Counted from the first letter of the stretch, positions 32,661 to 41,758 are shown. The stretch is DNA of 64,000 nt from Kribbella kalugense (GCF_004365875.1 NZ_SODF01000001.1:3472001-3536000), one strand, 5' to 3'. A program made the numbers and translations. Notes: generated by a model from the sequence alone, not told the origin.

Positions 32661-32679
32661 TGAGGTTTGCGTAACCTCA
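32661..32679. promoter_or_regulatory. IdeR/DtxR-like iron box
   Basis: TGAGGTTTGCGTAACCTCA agrees with the 19-bp DtxR/IdeR consensus, as I recall it (TTAGGTTAGCCTAACCTAA), at 15 of 19 positions, and its TGAGGTT/AACCTCA arms are perfect. It lies 40 bases before the VIT1-family start. Confidence 0.65.
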
Positions 32680-32714
32680 GTTAATCTGCATCACCTGTTA
32701 CATCAGTCTATTCG

Positions 32715-34487
32715 TTACTTTCCGGCTGCCGCAACAGCGCCGCGGTCGGACGCCGACAGGTGCGCGACGGTCACGCCGGTCGCGGTCATCGTGCGGGTCA
32801 CCTCGCGGCCGCCGTACACCCAGTAGATGGTCAGTTCACCGGCGCCGCGGTTGATGAACTGATGCGGTACGCCGGCCGGCACCCAGGTCGCGTCACCGGC
32901 CTCCAGGTCGACCCGCTCGCCGTCGATCACCGCGGTCGCCTGGCCGGAGAACACCAGCACCGACTCCTCCACGTTGTGCGAGTGCATCGGGATTTCGGTG
33001 CCGACGGCAAAGACCGTCGTACCGGTGGTGAGCTTGTTGGCGGCGCAGTTCCACCCGCCGACGTAGGGAACCGTCCGTACGCCGCTGCCGCGGTCGAATA
33101 CCTCCACCTCGCCGGGCCGGACGACCAGCCGTGGAGCGGGATCCGCCGACCACACGGTCTTGACGTTCATGAACTCGCGCATCCCGTCCGCACCGAGCTC
33201 CCGGCCGTACCCGGACTGCTTGATCCCACCGAACGGCAACCGGGGATCCGACGCGACGATCGCGTTGACGAACACCGCACCCGCGTCGATCCGCCGGACC
33301 AGCTCGGCGGCCCGCTCCTGCGCCGTCCACAACGACGATCCCAGACCGAACTGGGTCCGGTTCGCCAGCTGGATCGCCTCGTCGGCGTCGGCTGCCCGGA
33401 CGATCGCCGCGACCGGACCGAACGTCTCCTCGTCGAACGCCGCCATCCCCGGCCGGACGTGATCGAGCACGGTCGGCCGGTAGTAGAAGCCGGGTTCGAC
33501 CGCTTCCCCGCCTCGAACGAGACTCGCCCCGGCCTCGACGGTACGGCGTACCTGATCGTCGAGCGTGTCCCGCAGACCGTCCCGCGCCAGCGGGCCGAGT
33601 GTTGTCGCGCGGTCGAGCGGATCACCCATCACGAGTCGATCGAGTGCCGCGCAGAACAACGTCACGAAGCGGTCGGCGACCGAGTCCTCCACGATCATCC
33701 GCTTGGCGTTCACGCAGCTCTGCCCCGCGTTGAGGAACCGGCTCCTGACCGCGGCGGCGGCGGCCGCTTCGAGATCCGCGTCGGCGAGGACGATGAACGG
33801 GTCCGAGCCGCCCAGCTCGAGCACCTGCTTCTTCAACGCCTGACCGGCCTGGGCGGCGATGATCCGGCCGACCTCGGTCGAACCGGTGAAGGTCACCGCT
33901 GCGATCCGGTCGTCCGCGATCAGGCCGGCGACCTGTTCGGTCTCGGCCAGCACGACGCCGATCAGGCCCGTCGGCATCCCCGCGTCCGCGAGGACGGACT
34001 CGATGGCGAGGGCGCAGCGCGGCACGGTGTTCGCGTGTTTGAGGATCGCGCCGTTGCCGGCCGCCAGAGCCGGCGCGGCGAAGCGGAAGAACTGCCAGAA
34101 CGGGAAGTTCCACGGCATCACAGCGAGGACGACGCCGAGCGGCTCGTACTCGATCCGGCCTTCCGCGGTGACCGGCTGCGCGGCGAGGAAGCCTTCGGCG
34201 TGGGTAGCGTAGTACTCGCAGGTGACCGCGCACTTCTCGAGCTCCGCGAGCGCTTCGGTCAGCGGCTTGCCCATCTCGGTCGTGATCAGGGCGGCGAGCT
34301 CGGCCTTGCGGGCGCGCAGCGTGCTCGCGATCGTCCGGAGCAGCTCGGCACGTTCACCGACCTCGGTGAGCTGCCAGTTGCCCTGGGCAACGGCTGCGGA
34401 GGCGAGCAGTCGGTCGAGCCGGCCGGAGTCGTAGGGTTCGTAGCCGGCGAGCTTCTCGCCGGTGGCTGGATTGATCGAGGCGATCAC
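32715..34487 (-). CDS. Aldehyde dehydrogenase fused to a C-terminal cupin
   Basis: A 590-residue fusion. Residues 1-~460 are an NAD(P)-dependent aldehyde dehydrogenase of the succinate-semialdehyde type: VMPWNFPFWQ, FTGSTEVGR, general base E225 in LELGGSDP, catalytic C258 in NAGQSCVNAKR, and LPFGGIKQSGYGRELG. Residues ~480-565 form a cupin (PMHSHNVEESVLVFSGQATA and PAGVPHQFINRG) with the usual two His-containing motifs. The cupin may bind metal and sense or hold a small molecule. Last gene of a three-gene operon; its ATG overlaps the aconitase stop by 4 bases. Substrate unknown; a semialdehyde from the two upstream enzymes is plausible. Confidence 0.9.
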   Translation of the reverse strand: MIASINPATGEKLAGYEPYDSGRLDRLLASAAVAQGNWQLTEVGERAELLRTIASTLRARKAELAALITTEMGKPLTEALAELEKCAVTCEYYATHAEGFLAAQPVTAEGRIEYEPLGVVLAVMPWNFPFWQFFRFAAPALAAGNGAILKHANTVPRCALAIESVLADAGMPTGLIGVVLAETEQVAGLIADDRIAAVTFTGSTEVGRIIAAQAGQALKKQVLELGGSDPFIVLADADLEAAAAAAVRSRFLNAGQSCVNAKRMIVEDSVADRFVTLFCAALDRLVMGDPLDRATTLGPLARDGLRDTLDDQVRRTVEAGASLVRGGEAVEPGFYYRPTVLDHVRPGMAAFDEETFGPVAAIVRAADADEAIQLANRTQFGLGSSLWTAQERAAELVRRIDAGAVFVNAIVASDPRLPFGGIKQSGYGRELGADGMREFMNVKTVWSADPAPRLVVRPGEVEVFDRGSGVRTVPYVGGWNCAANKLTTGTTVFAVGTEIPMHSHNVEESVLVFSGQATAVIDGERVDLEAGDATWVPAGVPHQFINRGAGELTIYWVYGGREVTRTMTATGVTVAHLSASDRGAVAAAGK

Positions 34488-36916
34488 TGGGGTTGCCCTT
34501 CGCTGAGGCGATGCAGGACGTACGGCAGTACGCCGCCGTGGCGGTAGTAGTCGTGTTCGCGCGGGGTGTCGAGGCGGATCCGCAGGCGGTAGGTCCTACC
34601 CGCGGACCTGGCGGTGGCCAGGCCGTCGCCGTGGAGTTCGATGTCGATGGGTTCCGCGCCGGTGAGATCGTCGCCCTCCCCGGGAAGGAACTCGAGCGGG
34701 AGGATGCCGAGCCCGACGAGGTTGGACCGGTGGATCCGTTCGAAGGACTGTGCGAGCACCGCCCGTACTCCGAGCAGAGCCGGCCCTTTCGCGGCCCAGT
34801 CGCGCGACGAGCCGGTGCCGTATTCCTTGCCTGCGACAACGACCAGCGGTACGCCGACCGCGCGGTAGGTCATCGCCGCGTCGTAGATCGGGGCAGGCTC
34901 GCCATCCGGTCCTCGGGTCAGCGGTCCCTCGGTGTCGACCAACTGGTTGCGGAGCCGAAGGTTGCCGAAGGCACCACGGACCATCACCTGGTGGTTCCCG
35001 CGTCGGGACGCGTAGGTGTTCAACTCGGTCACACCGAGACCTGTCAGATACCGCCCGGCCACGCTGTCCCTCGGGATCGCGCCTGCCGGTGAGATGTGGT
35101 CGGTAGTGACAGAGTCGCCAAGCCTGACTAGTGCGCGTGCTCCGGTCAGATCCGTCGGCCGAACAGCGAAGTACTCAGGCTGTTGCAGGTACGTCGAGTC
35201 GCCCCACTCGAAGGTCTCGCCCGCCGGCGCGTCGAGGCTCTGCCAACGGTCATCGCCGGCGAACAGGTCGTCGTACGCGTGGTCGAAGAGGTCCGGTGTG
35301 AGCACCTGATCGAGGACCGCCTCGATCTCGGCCGGCTGGGGCCAGATGTCTTCGAGGAAGACGTCTCCGGCCAGGGGCTCGGTGAGCAGGTCGATGTCCA
35401 TCCGTCCGGCGATCGCGTACGCGACCACGAGCGGCGGCGAGGCGAGGTAGTTCAGCCGCACCTCGGGCTGGATCCGGCCCTCGAAGTTCCGGTTCCCGGA
35501 CAGCACCGCGGCCACGGTCAGATCCTTGGCGTCGACGGCCAGCTCACCGGATGCCCCGATGCACGTCATACAACCGAACCCGGTCAGGTGGAACCCCAGC
35601 TTCTCCAGGTGCGGCGTGAGCCCGGCCGCGCCCAGATAGTCCATCACCACGCGCGATCCCGGCGACAGCGTCGTCTTCACCCACGGCTTGCTCAGCAGTC
35701 CTCGTTCGACCGCGTTCTTCGCGACCAACCCGGCCGCGACCATGACCGCCGGATTGGACGTGTTCGTGCAGGAGGTGATCGCCGCGACGACGACCGCGCC
35801 ATGTCCCGGTACGTCGGTCGTGCGCGGTCCCGGTGGGAGCTCGACTTCGACGGACTGCTTCGCGGCCGAGAGCGGGACGCGCTGGTTGGGCCGGCGGGGA
35901 CCGGCGATCGTCGGTACGACGGCTGACAGGTCGATGTCGACGTACTCGTCGTACCAGAGGTCGGCCGACGGGTCGTGCCAGAGGCCTTGCTCGCGGGCGT
36001 ACGACTCGACCAGGGCGACCTTCTCCGGCGGCCGGTTGGTGAACCGGAGGTAGTCCAGGGTGCGGTCGTCGATCGGGAAGTACGCCACAGTGGAGCCGAA
36101 CTCCGGGCTCATGTTGGCGATCGTCGCGCGGTCCGGCACCGCCAGCCCGGCCAGCGCGGGACCGCCGAATTCGACCAACTTGCCGACGACACCGTGGCCG
36201 CGCAGCACCTCGGTGATGGTGAGAACCAGATCGGTCGCGGTCGTGCCGGCCGGAAGGGAACCGCCGAGCCGTACGCCGACGACCGGCGGCAGCATCATCG
36301 ACACCGACTGGCCGAGCATCGCGGCCTCGGCCTCGATCCCGCCGATCCCCCAGCCGAGCACACCGAGACCGTTGACCATCGTGGTGTGCGAGTCCGTGCC
36401 CAGACAGAGATCCGGGAACACCCATCCGTCCCGCTCCTCGACCACCCGGGCCAGGCGTTCCAGGTTGATCTGGTGCATGATCCCGGTCCCCGGCGGTACG
36501 ACGTCGAGTCGCTCGAACGTCCGCTGTCCCCAGCGCAGGAACCGGTACCGCTCGGCGTTCCGCTCGTACTCGCGGTCGACGTTCACCCGCAACGCGTCCG
36601 GCCGCCCGTACACGTCCGCGATCACCGAGTGGTCCACGACCAGCTCGGCCGGGATCACCGGATCGACGAGCCGCGGGTCCTTGCCGCGGGCAACCATGGC
36701 GTCCCGCATCGCGGCCAGATCCACCAGCACCGGTACGCCGTTCGTGTCGTGCAGGAAGACCCGCGACGGGTACACCTCCAGCTCACCGGTCGTCCCGGGA
36801 CGCCAGTCCCGCAGGGCATCGGCAGCGGTCCCGTGCCGGAGCGCGTTCTCCAGCAGGATCCGCAACGTCCTGGGTAGGTGGTCGGGCGCGATGCCTTTCA
36901 AAGGCTGCAGCTTCAT
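34484..36916 (-). CDS. Aconitase-family hydratase (AcnA-like), shortened N-terminus
   Basis: An 810-residue iron-sulfur hydro-lyase of the AcnA/IRP family. Cluster Cys residues are in SCTNTSNPAVM and GCMTCIGASG; LGTDSHTTMVNGLGVLGWGIGG, RDWAAKGPALLGVRAVLAQSFERIHRSNLVG and NTYASRRGNHQVMVRGAFGN are the other conserved blocks. Actinobacterial AcnA is about 900 residues or more; this one lacks much of the usual N-terminal lead and starts almost directly at the LLENALRHG helix. That and its operon suggest a specialised paralogue. It overlaps both neighbours by 4 bases. It may hydrate/dehydrate citrate, homocitrate or a related tricarboxylate. Confidence 0.92.
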   Translation of the reverse strand: MKLQPLKGIAPDHLPRTLRILLENALRHGTAADALRDWRPGTTGELEVYPSRVFLHDTNGVPVLVDLAAMRDAMVARGKDPRLVDPVIPAELVVDHSVIADVYGRPDALRVNVDREYERNAERYRFLRWGQRTFERLDVVPPGTGIMHQINLERLARVVEERDGWVFPDLCLGTDSHTTMVNGLGVLGWGIGGIEAEAAMLGQSVSMMLPPVVGVRLGGSLPAGTTATDLVLTITEVLRGHGVVGKLVEFGGPALAGLAVPDRATIANMSPEFGSTVAYFPIDDRTLDYLRFTNRPPEKVALVESYAREQGLWHDPSADLWYDEYVDIDLSAVVPTIAGPRRPNQRVPLSAAKQSVEVELPPGPRTTDVPGHGAVVVAAITSCTNTSNPAVMVAAGLVAKNAVERGLLSKPWVKTTLSPGSRVVMDYLGAAGLTPHLEKLGFHLTGFGCMTCIGASGELAVDAKDLTVAAVLSGNRNFEGRIQPEVRLNYLASPPLVVAYAIAGRMDIDLLTEPLAGDVFLEDIWPQPAEIEAVLDQVLTPDLFDHAYDDLFAGDDRWQSLDAPAGETFEWGDSTYLQQPEYFAVRPTDLTGARALVRLGDSVTTDHISPAGAIPRDSVAGRYLTGLGVTELNTYASRRGNHQVMVRGAFGNLRLRNQLVDTEGPLTRGPDGEPAPIYDAAMTYRAVGVPLVVVAGKEYGTGSSRDWAAKGPALLGVRAVLAQSFERIHRSNLVGLGILPLEFLPGEGDDLTGAEPIDIELHGDGLATARSAGRTYRLRIRLDTPREHDYYRHGGVLPYVLHRLSEGQPQ

Positions 36917-37959
36917 GTCAGGCCCTTGATCACGGCCGCGGTGAATTCCGACGTACTCGCGGAACCGCCGAGATCCGCCGTACTAGTGCCTTGGGCAACC
37001 GTCTCGCGCAGGCAGGAGTCGATGCGCCCGGCGACCTCCGGGAGGCCGAGCCAGTCGAGCAGCATCGCGCCGGAGGCGATCATCGCGATCGGGTTGGCGA
37101 GACCGCGACCCGCGATGTCCGGCGCGGAACCGTGTGCTGCCTGCGCCATCGCCCGCTCGTGCGACGCGTTGATGGACGGCGCGATCCCGAGTGAGCCGGC
37201 CAGCTCGCCGGTCAGGTCGGACAGGATGTCGCCGAACATGTTCTCGGTGACCAGCACATCGAAGTCCGCCCCGTGCCGGACCAGGTGCACGGTCATCGCG
37301 TCGATGTGGAAGTCGTCGACCTCGAGCAGCGGATAGTCGGCCGCGATCTCGCGGCAGATCTCCAGGAAGAACCCGGTGGTGGTCCGCAGCACGTTCGCCT
37401 TGTGCACGATCGTCAGCCGTCGGCGCCTCCGGAGGGCCAGCTCGCAAGCCTGACGTGCGATTCGCTCGATCGCCTGGCGGGTGAAGATCCCCATCGCAAT
37501 CGCCACGTCCGCGGTCGGCATGAACTCACCGGTGCCGCGGTAGGTACTGCGATCTGTGTAGAAGCCTTCGGTGTTCTCCCGGACCACGACCAGATCCATC
37601 CCAGGCACCAGCGCCGGCGTCGCGTCGAACGTCTTCGCCGGCCTGATGTTCGCGAACAGCCCGAAATGCTTGCGCAGATACCCGCTCGGATTGAGCTTGC
37701 GCCGATGCTCCTCCGGGTACGACGCGCTGTCGTGCGGACCGAGCAGCCAGCCGTCGAGCCGGCTGAGCGTCTCGACCGTCTCGTCCGGGAGCGCGTCGCC
37801 GTGGGTCTCGATCGCGGCGGCGCCGACCGGCAGCGGCACCCACTCCACCGATCCGGCACCGGTGGCGGCCAGGGCCGCGTCGATCACCTCGACGGCGGCC
37901 GGCACGATCTCCGGCCCGATGCCGTCACCGGTCAGGACTCCGAGGCGGAAAGTTCTCAT
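36913..37959 (-). CDS. Isocitrate/isopropylmalate-type beta-decarboxylating dehydrogenase
   Basis: A 348-residue enzyme of the isocitrate/isopropylmalate/tartrate dehydrogenase family: LTGDGIGPEIV at the N-terminus, VRENTEGFYTDRS (substrate arginine and phosphorylation-loop region), IVHKANVLR, and TENMFGDILSDLTGELAGSLG with the metal Asp residues. Length is that of the NAD-type short members. It oxidises and decarboxylates a 2-hydroxy tri- or dicarboxylate. First gene of the operon and followed by the aconitase paralogue with a 4-base overlap, which suggests the two act in sequence. A perfect 16-bp palindrome lies 13 bases before the start. Confidence 0.92.
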   Translation of the reverse strand: MRTFRLGVLTGDGIGPEIVPAAVEVIDAALAATGAGSVEWVPLPVGAAAIETHGDALPDETVETLSRLDGWLLGPHDSASYPEEHRRKLNPSGYLRKHFGLFANIRPAKTFDATPALVPGMDLVVVRENTEGFYTDRSTYRGTGEFMPTADVAIAMGIFTRQAIERIARQACELALRRRRRLTIVHKANVLRTTTGFFLEICREIAADYPLLEVDDFHIDAMTVHLVRHGADFDVLVTENMFGDILSDLTGELAGSLGIAPSINASHERAMAQAAHGSAPDIAGRGLANPIAMIASGAMLLDWLGLPEVAGRIDSCLRETVAQGTSTADLGGSASTSEFTAAVIKGLT

Positions 37960-37972
37960 GCCGAGGAGTGTC

Positions 37973-37988
37973 AGTCGTTATAACGACT
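37973..37988. promoter_or_regulatory. Perfect palindromic operator before the dehydrogenase-aconitase operon
   Basis: AGTCGTTATAACGACT is a perfect 16-bp palindrome 13 bases upstream of the dehydrogenase start. Size, symmetry and the divergent GntR gene suggest the FCD-type regulator's operator. Confidence 0.65.
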
Positions 37989-38050
37989 CGCGTCAAGAGT
38001 GCGGTGATGATCGTCTCAAGGCTTGATCTCAAGGTATTCTCGGCGAATCG

Positions 38051-38064
38051 GTTGCTATAACGTC
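38051..38064. promoter_or_regulatory. Second GntR-type operator before the regulator gene
   Basis: GTTGCTATAACGTC agrees at 11 of 14 positions with GTCGTTATAACGAC inside the palindrome at 37973. It lies 16 bases before the GntR start and could mediate autoregulation. Confidence 0.5.
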
Positions 38065-38080
38065 CCGAAGGAGCGATCGC

Positions 38081-38776
38081 GTGACCAAGGCTGAGGTGGC
38101 CTACGAGCTGATGCGGGAGCGGTTGCTCCGGGGTGACCTCACGCCGGGTGCGGTCATCCCCCAGGCCTCGCTGGCCCACGAGCTCGGCATCAGCACGACG
38201 CCGTTGCGCGAGGCACTCCGGCGGCTGATGACCGAGGGACTGGTCGAGCTGGACGCCCACCGGGACGCCCGCGTCACCAGGCTGACCGTCGAGGAGGCAC
38301 GGGACCTGATCGAGATCCGCCGATCCCTGGACCCGCTGGCGGCCGGGCTAGCGGCAGAACGCCGTACCCGCGACGATCTCGCGCTGATCCGGGAGACGGC
38401 CCACGAGCTGCTCCCGTTGCAGACCGATCCTGGTACGGCGGAGTTGCTGACGCACCGCCGGTTCCATGTCGCGATCTACTCGGCCTCCCACAACCAGGTG
38501 CTGGTCCAGACGCTGGATTCGCTGTGGGACAAGGCCGATCGCTACCGTCGGCTCGCCCTCGAAACCGGCCGGACCGACGCGGATCTGGACCGCACCCACA
38601 CCGAGCACCTCGCGCTGGTCGACGCGATCGCAGCCGGCGACTCCGGCACCGCCACCTCGGTGATGCTCGCGCACGTCGAGGCCAGCCTCGGCGCACGCGC
38701 CGTCGCCCGCCTCTCGTCCGCCGCCGAACAACCCGCAGCCCGGTCGCTGCGCGGCATCCGCGGAGCGCGGGCCTAA
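38081..38776 (+). CDS. GntR-family regulator, FCD subfamily
   Basis: A 231-residue GntR regulator with a GTG start 7 bases after AAGGAG. Residues 1-~70 form the winged helix (AYELMRERLLRGDLTPGAVIPQASLAHELG, STTPLREALRRLMTEGLVEL). The C-terminal FCD domain (LIEIRRSLDPLAAGLAAERR, HRRFHVAIYSASHN, EHLALVDAIAAGD) has the Asp/His residues that bind metal and a carboxylate effector. Divergent from the dehydrogenase-aconitase-aldehyde dehydrogenase operon with two palindromic sites between them. It probably represses that operon until an organic acid appears. Confidence 0.93.
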   Translation: MTKAEVAYELMRERLLRGDLTPGAVIPQASLAHELGISTTPLREALRRLMTEGLVELDAHRDARVTRLTVEEARDLIEIRRSLDPLAAGLAAERRTRDDLALIRETAHELLPLQTDPGTAELLTHRRFHVAIYSASHNQVLVQTLDSLWDKADRYRRLALETGRTDADLDRTHTEHLALVDAIAAGDSGTATSVMLAHVEASLGARAVARLSSAAEQPAARSLRGIRGARA

Positions 38777-38793
38777 CCTGGACCGGCGTCGGC

Positions 38794-39465
38794 TTAGGTA
38801 GTTCGGCGGGTGATCAGGCCGCGGCCGACGAGGTCTAGGAAGGCGTCGATCAGCGCGTCCTGTGCCGTGGGCGTCTGTCCTGCCATGGGGCCGAGCAGTA
38901 GTTCCGACAACCCATGTACGGCGGCCCACGCGTTCAAGGTGGCGGTGTTGCGATCTGCCGCGTCGAGGACCCCGGCGGCCAGCATGCCGTCGAGGGCCTG
39001 CTCGAGCAGTTCGTCCGGCATCAGGCCGGAGTCGCCGACGCCGTGTCGCTCATCCGAAGAGTGATGAACCGACACATCTCCGGCGATCTTGCCGGGCGAG
39101 AACGCGACCGCGAACAGCCCGGGCTCGCTGAGGGCGAACCGCACATAGCCGCGTCCGACCGCGCACAGGCGGTCGGTGGCGTCTCGGCCCGCGTCGCCGG
39201 TCGGCCGGCATTTCGCCTGCTCGGCCTCCATCGAACGCGCCAACGCGGACAAGGCGTCGAACGCGACGGCCTCGATCAGCTCCGGCAGCGCACTGAAATG
39301 GCGGTACGCCGCATTGGGTGAGACGCCGACACGTCGCGCCGCCTCGCGCAACACGATGGCCGACGGACCGCCTTCCCGGGCGAGCTCCGTGCCCGCCTGC
39401 ACCAGGGCATGGTGCAGATCGCCGTGGTGGTACGGCGGACGCTTCTTCGGGTCGGATCCGGTCAC
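38794..39465 (-). CDS. TetR-family regulator
   Basis: A 223-residue TetR regulator. The N-terminal DNA-binding part runs HHGDLHHALVQAGTELAREGG to VLREAARRVGVSPNAAYRHFSALPELIEAVAFDAL. The HHGDL lead is common in actinobacterial TetR proteins with this C-terminal domain. The rest is the helical ligand and dimer domain. It is divergent from an MMPL exporter gene, with an 8+8 inverted repeat between them, so it is probably the exporter's repressor. Confidence 0.92.
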   Translation of the reverse strand: MTGSDPKKRPPYHHGDLHHALVQAGTELAREGGPSAIVLREAARRVGVSPNAAYRHFSALPELIEAVAFDALSALARSMEAEQAKCRPTGDAGRDATDRLCAVGRGYVRFALSEPGLFAVAFSPGKIAGDVSVHHSSDERHGVGDSGLMPDELLEQALDGMLAAGVLDAADRNTATLNAWAAVHGLSELLLGPMAGQTPTAQDALIDAFLDLVGRGLITRRTT

Positions 39466-39484
39466 GACAAACCATGTTGACAGC

Positions 39485-39508
39485 GTGAACTTCGTGTGGC
39501 AAGTTCAC
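39485..39508. promoter_or_regulatory. Inverted repeat, likely TetR operator
   Basis: GTGAACTT (39485-39492) and AAGTTCAC (39501-39508) are perfect inverted arms around an 8-base spacer. The site lies 19 bases from the TetR start and 34 bases from the MMPL start. Confidence 0.7.
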
Positions 39509-39542
39509 AGTGTCCACATCGGTCGTCGTGAGGGAGTTCGCC

Positions 39543-41690
39543 GTGTTCTACCGACTGGGTCTGAAGATCGTCGCCCGCGCCCGGGTTGTGCTCGCACTGA
39601 GCGTCGTTGCGCTGGTGATCTCCGCTGTCCTCGGGATCGGTGCGTTCGCCCGATTACTCAGCGCCGGGTTCGACGATCCGGCCTCAGCCTCGAGTCGGGC
39701 GAATGTTCTGCTGGACCAGAAGTTCGGCGGTGACCCGGACCTGATCTTCCTCGTGCATGCACGGAGCGGGACGGTCGACGACCCCGCCGTGACCGCCGCC
39801 GGCCAGGCGCTGGCGCAACGGTTGAGCACCGACACCAGATTGCGCGGCGTCACGTCGTACTGGAACACACGCCCGGCCGGGCTGCGGTCGCGCGATGGCA
39901 CGGACGCGTTGATCCTGGCCAAGGTGATCGGTGACGAACAGACCGCTGACAAGAACGCCAAGGCGCTACTTGCCGACTACGCCCACCTGGACGGCCCGGA
40001 CGCGACGGTACGCATCGGCGGCGCCCGCGGCACCGATGTCGCCGGCCAGGTCGGCAAGGATCTCGCGCTGGCCGAGGCAATCGCCGTACCGATCACCGTG
40101 GTGCTGATGATCATCGTGTTCGGCAGCCTGGTCGCGTCGCTGCTGCCGCTGGCGGTCGGGGTGCTCGCGATCTTCGCCACCTTCGCGGAGCTGGATCTGC
40201 TCACCCACGTCACGAGTGTCAGCGTCTTCGCGATCAACCTCGCGACCGGGCTGGGGCTCGGCCTCGGCATGGACTACGCGCTGCTCATGGTCAGCCGGTT
40301 CCGCGAGGAGTTGGCAAAGGGCGTCGACGTCGGCGACGCGGTCGCCCGCACGATGGCCACCGCCGGGCGCACGATCGCGTTCTCGGCACTCGCGGTCGCG
40401 GCCGCCTTGTCGGCGATGCTGGTGTTCCCGGTCTACTTCCTGAAGTCGTTCGCGTACGCCGGGGTCGGCGTCACGATCTTCTCCGCGGCCAGCGCACTGT
40501 TCGTGTTGCCGGCTCTGCTCGCGGTCCTCGGCCGGCGAGTGAATTCCGGACGGATCCCGGGGATCCGCACGGTACGCAGTGTCGAGGCGCCGTTCTGGGG
40601 GCGACTGGCTGCCGGCGTGATGCGCCGCCCCCTGGTCGCCGCTCTCCCGGTTGTCGCGGTGCTGCTGTTCCTGGCGACACCGCTGCTCTCGGTCACGTTC
40701 GGCACCCCGGACGACCGAGTACTGCCCACCAGCGCGGCCAGTCACCAGGTCGGCGATGCCCTGCGCAACGATTTCGCGGTCACCCCCGACGCCATCGACG
40801 TACTGCTCTCCCCGGCTGTTTCGCCGTCCGCGCTGCAGGGTTATGCCCAACAGCTAAGCCACTTGAGCGGGGTTCAACGAGCCGACATCACCGTCGGCAG
40901 TGGCGGCGTACAGCGGGTGAGTCTGAGCACCGGACTCGACGCAGCCTCCGGCCCGGCGCAGGACCTGGTGAGGCGGGTGCGTGCGGTGTCCGCGCCGCCG
41001 GGTACGACGGTTCTCGTCGGCGGTGCGACCGCGACTCTCATCGATGCCAAGCACGCGATCAGCTCCCACCTGCTGCTGGCAGGCGCGCTGATCGTGCTCA
41101 CCACCTTCATCCTGCTGTTCCTGTTCACCGGCAGCATCCTGCAACCGCTGCGTGCCCTGCTCGGCAACACCCTCACCCTTGGCGCAACGCTCGGTGTGAT
41201 GGTGTGGATCTTCCAGGACGGTCACTTCGCCAGCGTCCTCGGGTTCACCCCAAGACCCACCGACACCGCGATGCCGGTCCTGCTGTTCTGCATCGCCTTC
41301 GGACTCTCGATGGACTACGAACTGTTCGTCATCAGCCGGATCAAAGAACTCCACGATGCCGGCGTCCCCAACGCCGAAGCGGTCACCGGCGGACTGGCTC
41401 GCACCGGACGCATCGTGTCCACCCTTGCCGCACTGCTCGCCGTCGGCTTCTTCGCCTTCGGTAGCAGCCACGTCAGCTTCATCCAGCTGTTCGGACTCGG
41501 CACCGGACTCGCGATCCTCATCGACGCCACGCTCGTCCGCGGCGTTCTCGTCCCCGCCTTCATGCGCGCGTTCGGCGAGCGAAGCTGGTACGCACCAAAG
41601 CCGTTGCGCCGCATCCACAACCGAATCGGCGTCACCGAGAACCCACCCGCAGAGACCGGAGGTGTGCGACCTGTCACCGTTTCTGGCTGA
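39543..41690 (+). CDS. MMPL-family (RND-type) exporter
   Basis: A 715-residue MMPL transporter. It has the duplicated layout: helix 1, an extracytoplasmic loop, five helices with GLGLGMDYALLMVSRFREE, then a repeat with AFGLSMDYELFVISRIKE; the GxxxDY motifs are the proton-relay sites. Such proteins export lipids, drugs or siderophores with proton force. The GTG at 39543 (MFYRLGLKIVARAR) is chosen because GAGGGAG is 6 bases upstream; a GTG 33 bases earlier is open but lacks a ribosome site. Probably repressed by the divergent TetR protein. Confidence 0.92.
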   Translation: MFYRLGLKIVARARVVLALSVVALVISAVLGIGAFARLLSAGFDDPASASSRANVLLDQKFGGDPDLIFLVHARSGTVDDPAVTAAGQALAQRLSTDTRLRGVTSYWNTRPAGLRSRDGTDALILAKVIGDEQTADKNAKALLADYAHLDGPDATVRIGGARGTDVAGQVGKDLALAEAIAVPITVVLMIIVFGSLVASLLPLAVGVLAIFATFAELDLLTHVTSVSVFAINLATGLGLGLGMDYALLMVSRFREELAKGVDVGDAVARTMATAGRTIAFSALAVAAALSAMLVFPVYFLKSFAYAGVGVTIFSAASALFVLPALLAVLGRRVNSGRIPGIRTVRSVEAPFWGRLAAGVMRRPLVAALPVVAVLLFLATPLLSVTFGTPDDRVLPTSAASHQVGDALRNDFAVTPDAIDVLLSPAVSPSALQGYAQQLSHLSGVQRADITVGSGGVQRVSLSTGLDAASGPAQDLVRRVRAVSAPPGTTVLVGGATATLIDAKHAISSHLLLAGALIVLTTFILLFLFTGSILQPLRALLGNTLTLGATLGVMVWIFQDGHFASVLGFTPRPTDTAMPVLLFCIAFGLSMDYELFVISRIKELHDAGVPNAEAVTGGLARTGRIVSTLAALLAVGFFAFGSSHVSFIQLFGLGTGLAILIDATLVRGVLVPAFMRAFGERSWYAPKPLRRIHNRIGVTENPPAETGGVRPVTVSG

Positions 41691-41692
41691 CC

Positions 41693-41709
41693 TGCACGAT
41701 AACCGTGCA
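41693..41709 (+). terminator. Small hairpin just after MMPL stop
   Basis: TGCACG and CGTGCA flank a 5-base loop (41693-41709), starting 2 bases past the MMPL stop. Weak alone but near the stronger stem at 41759. Confidence 0.4.
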
Positions 41710-41758
41710 CATCGGAGAACGTCCTGTGCGCCGATGCCGCGGACAGCTAGCCTCCGAA

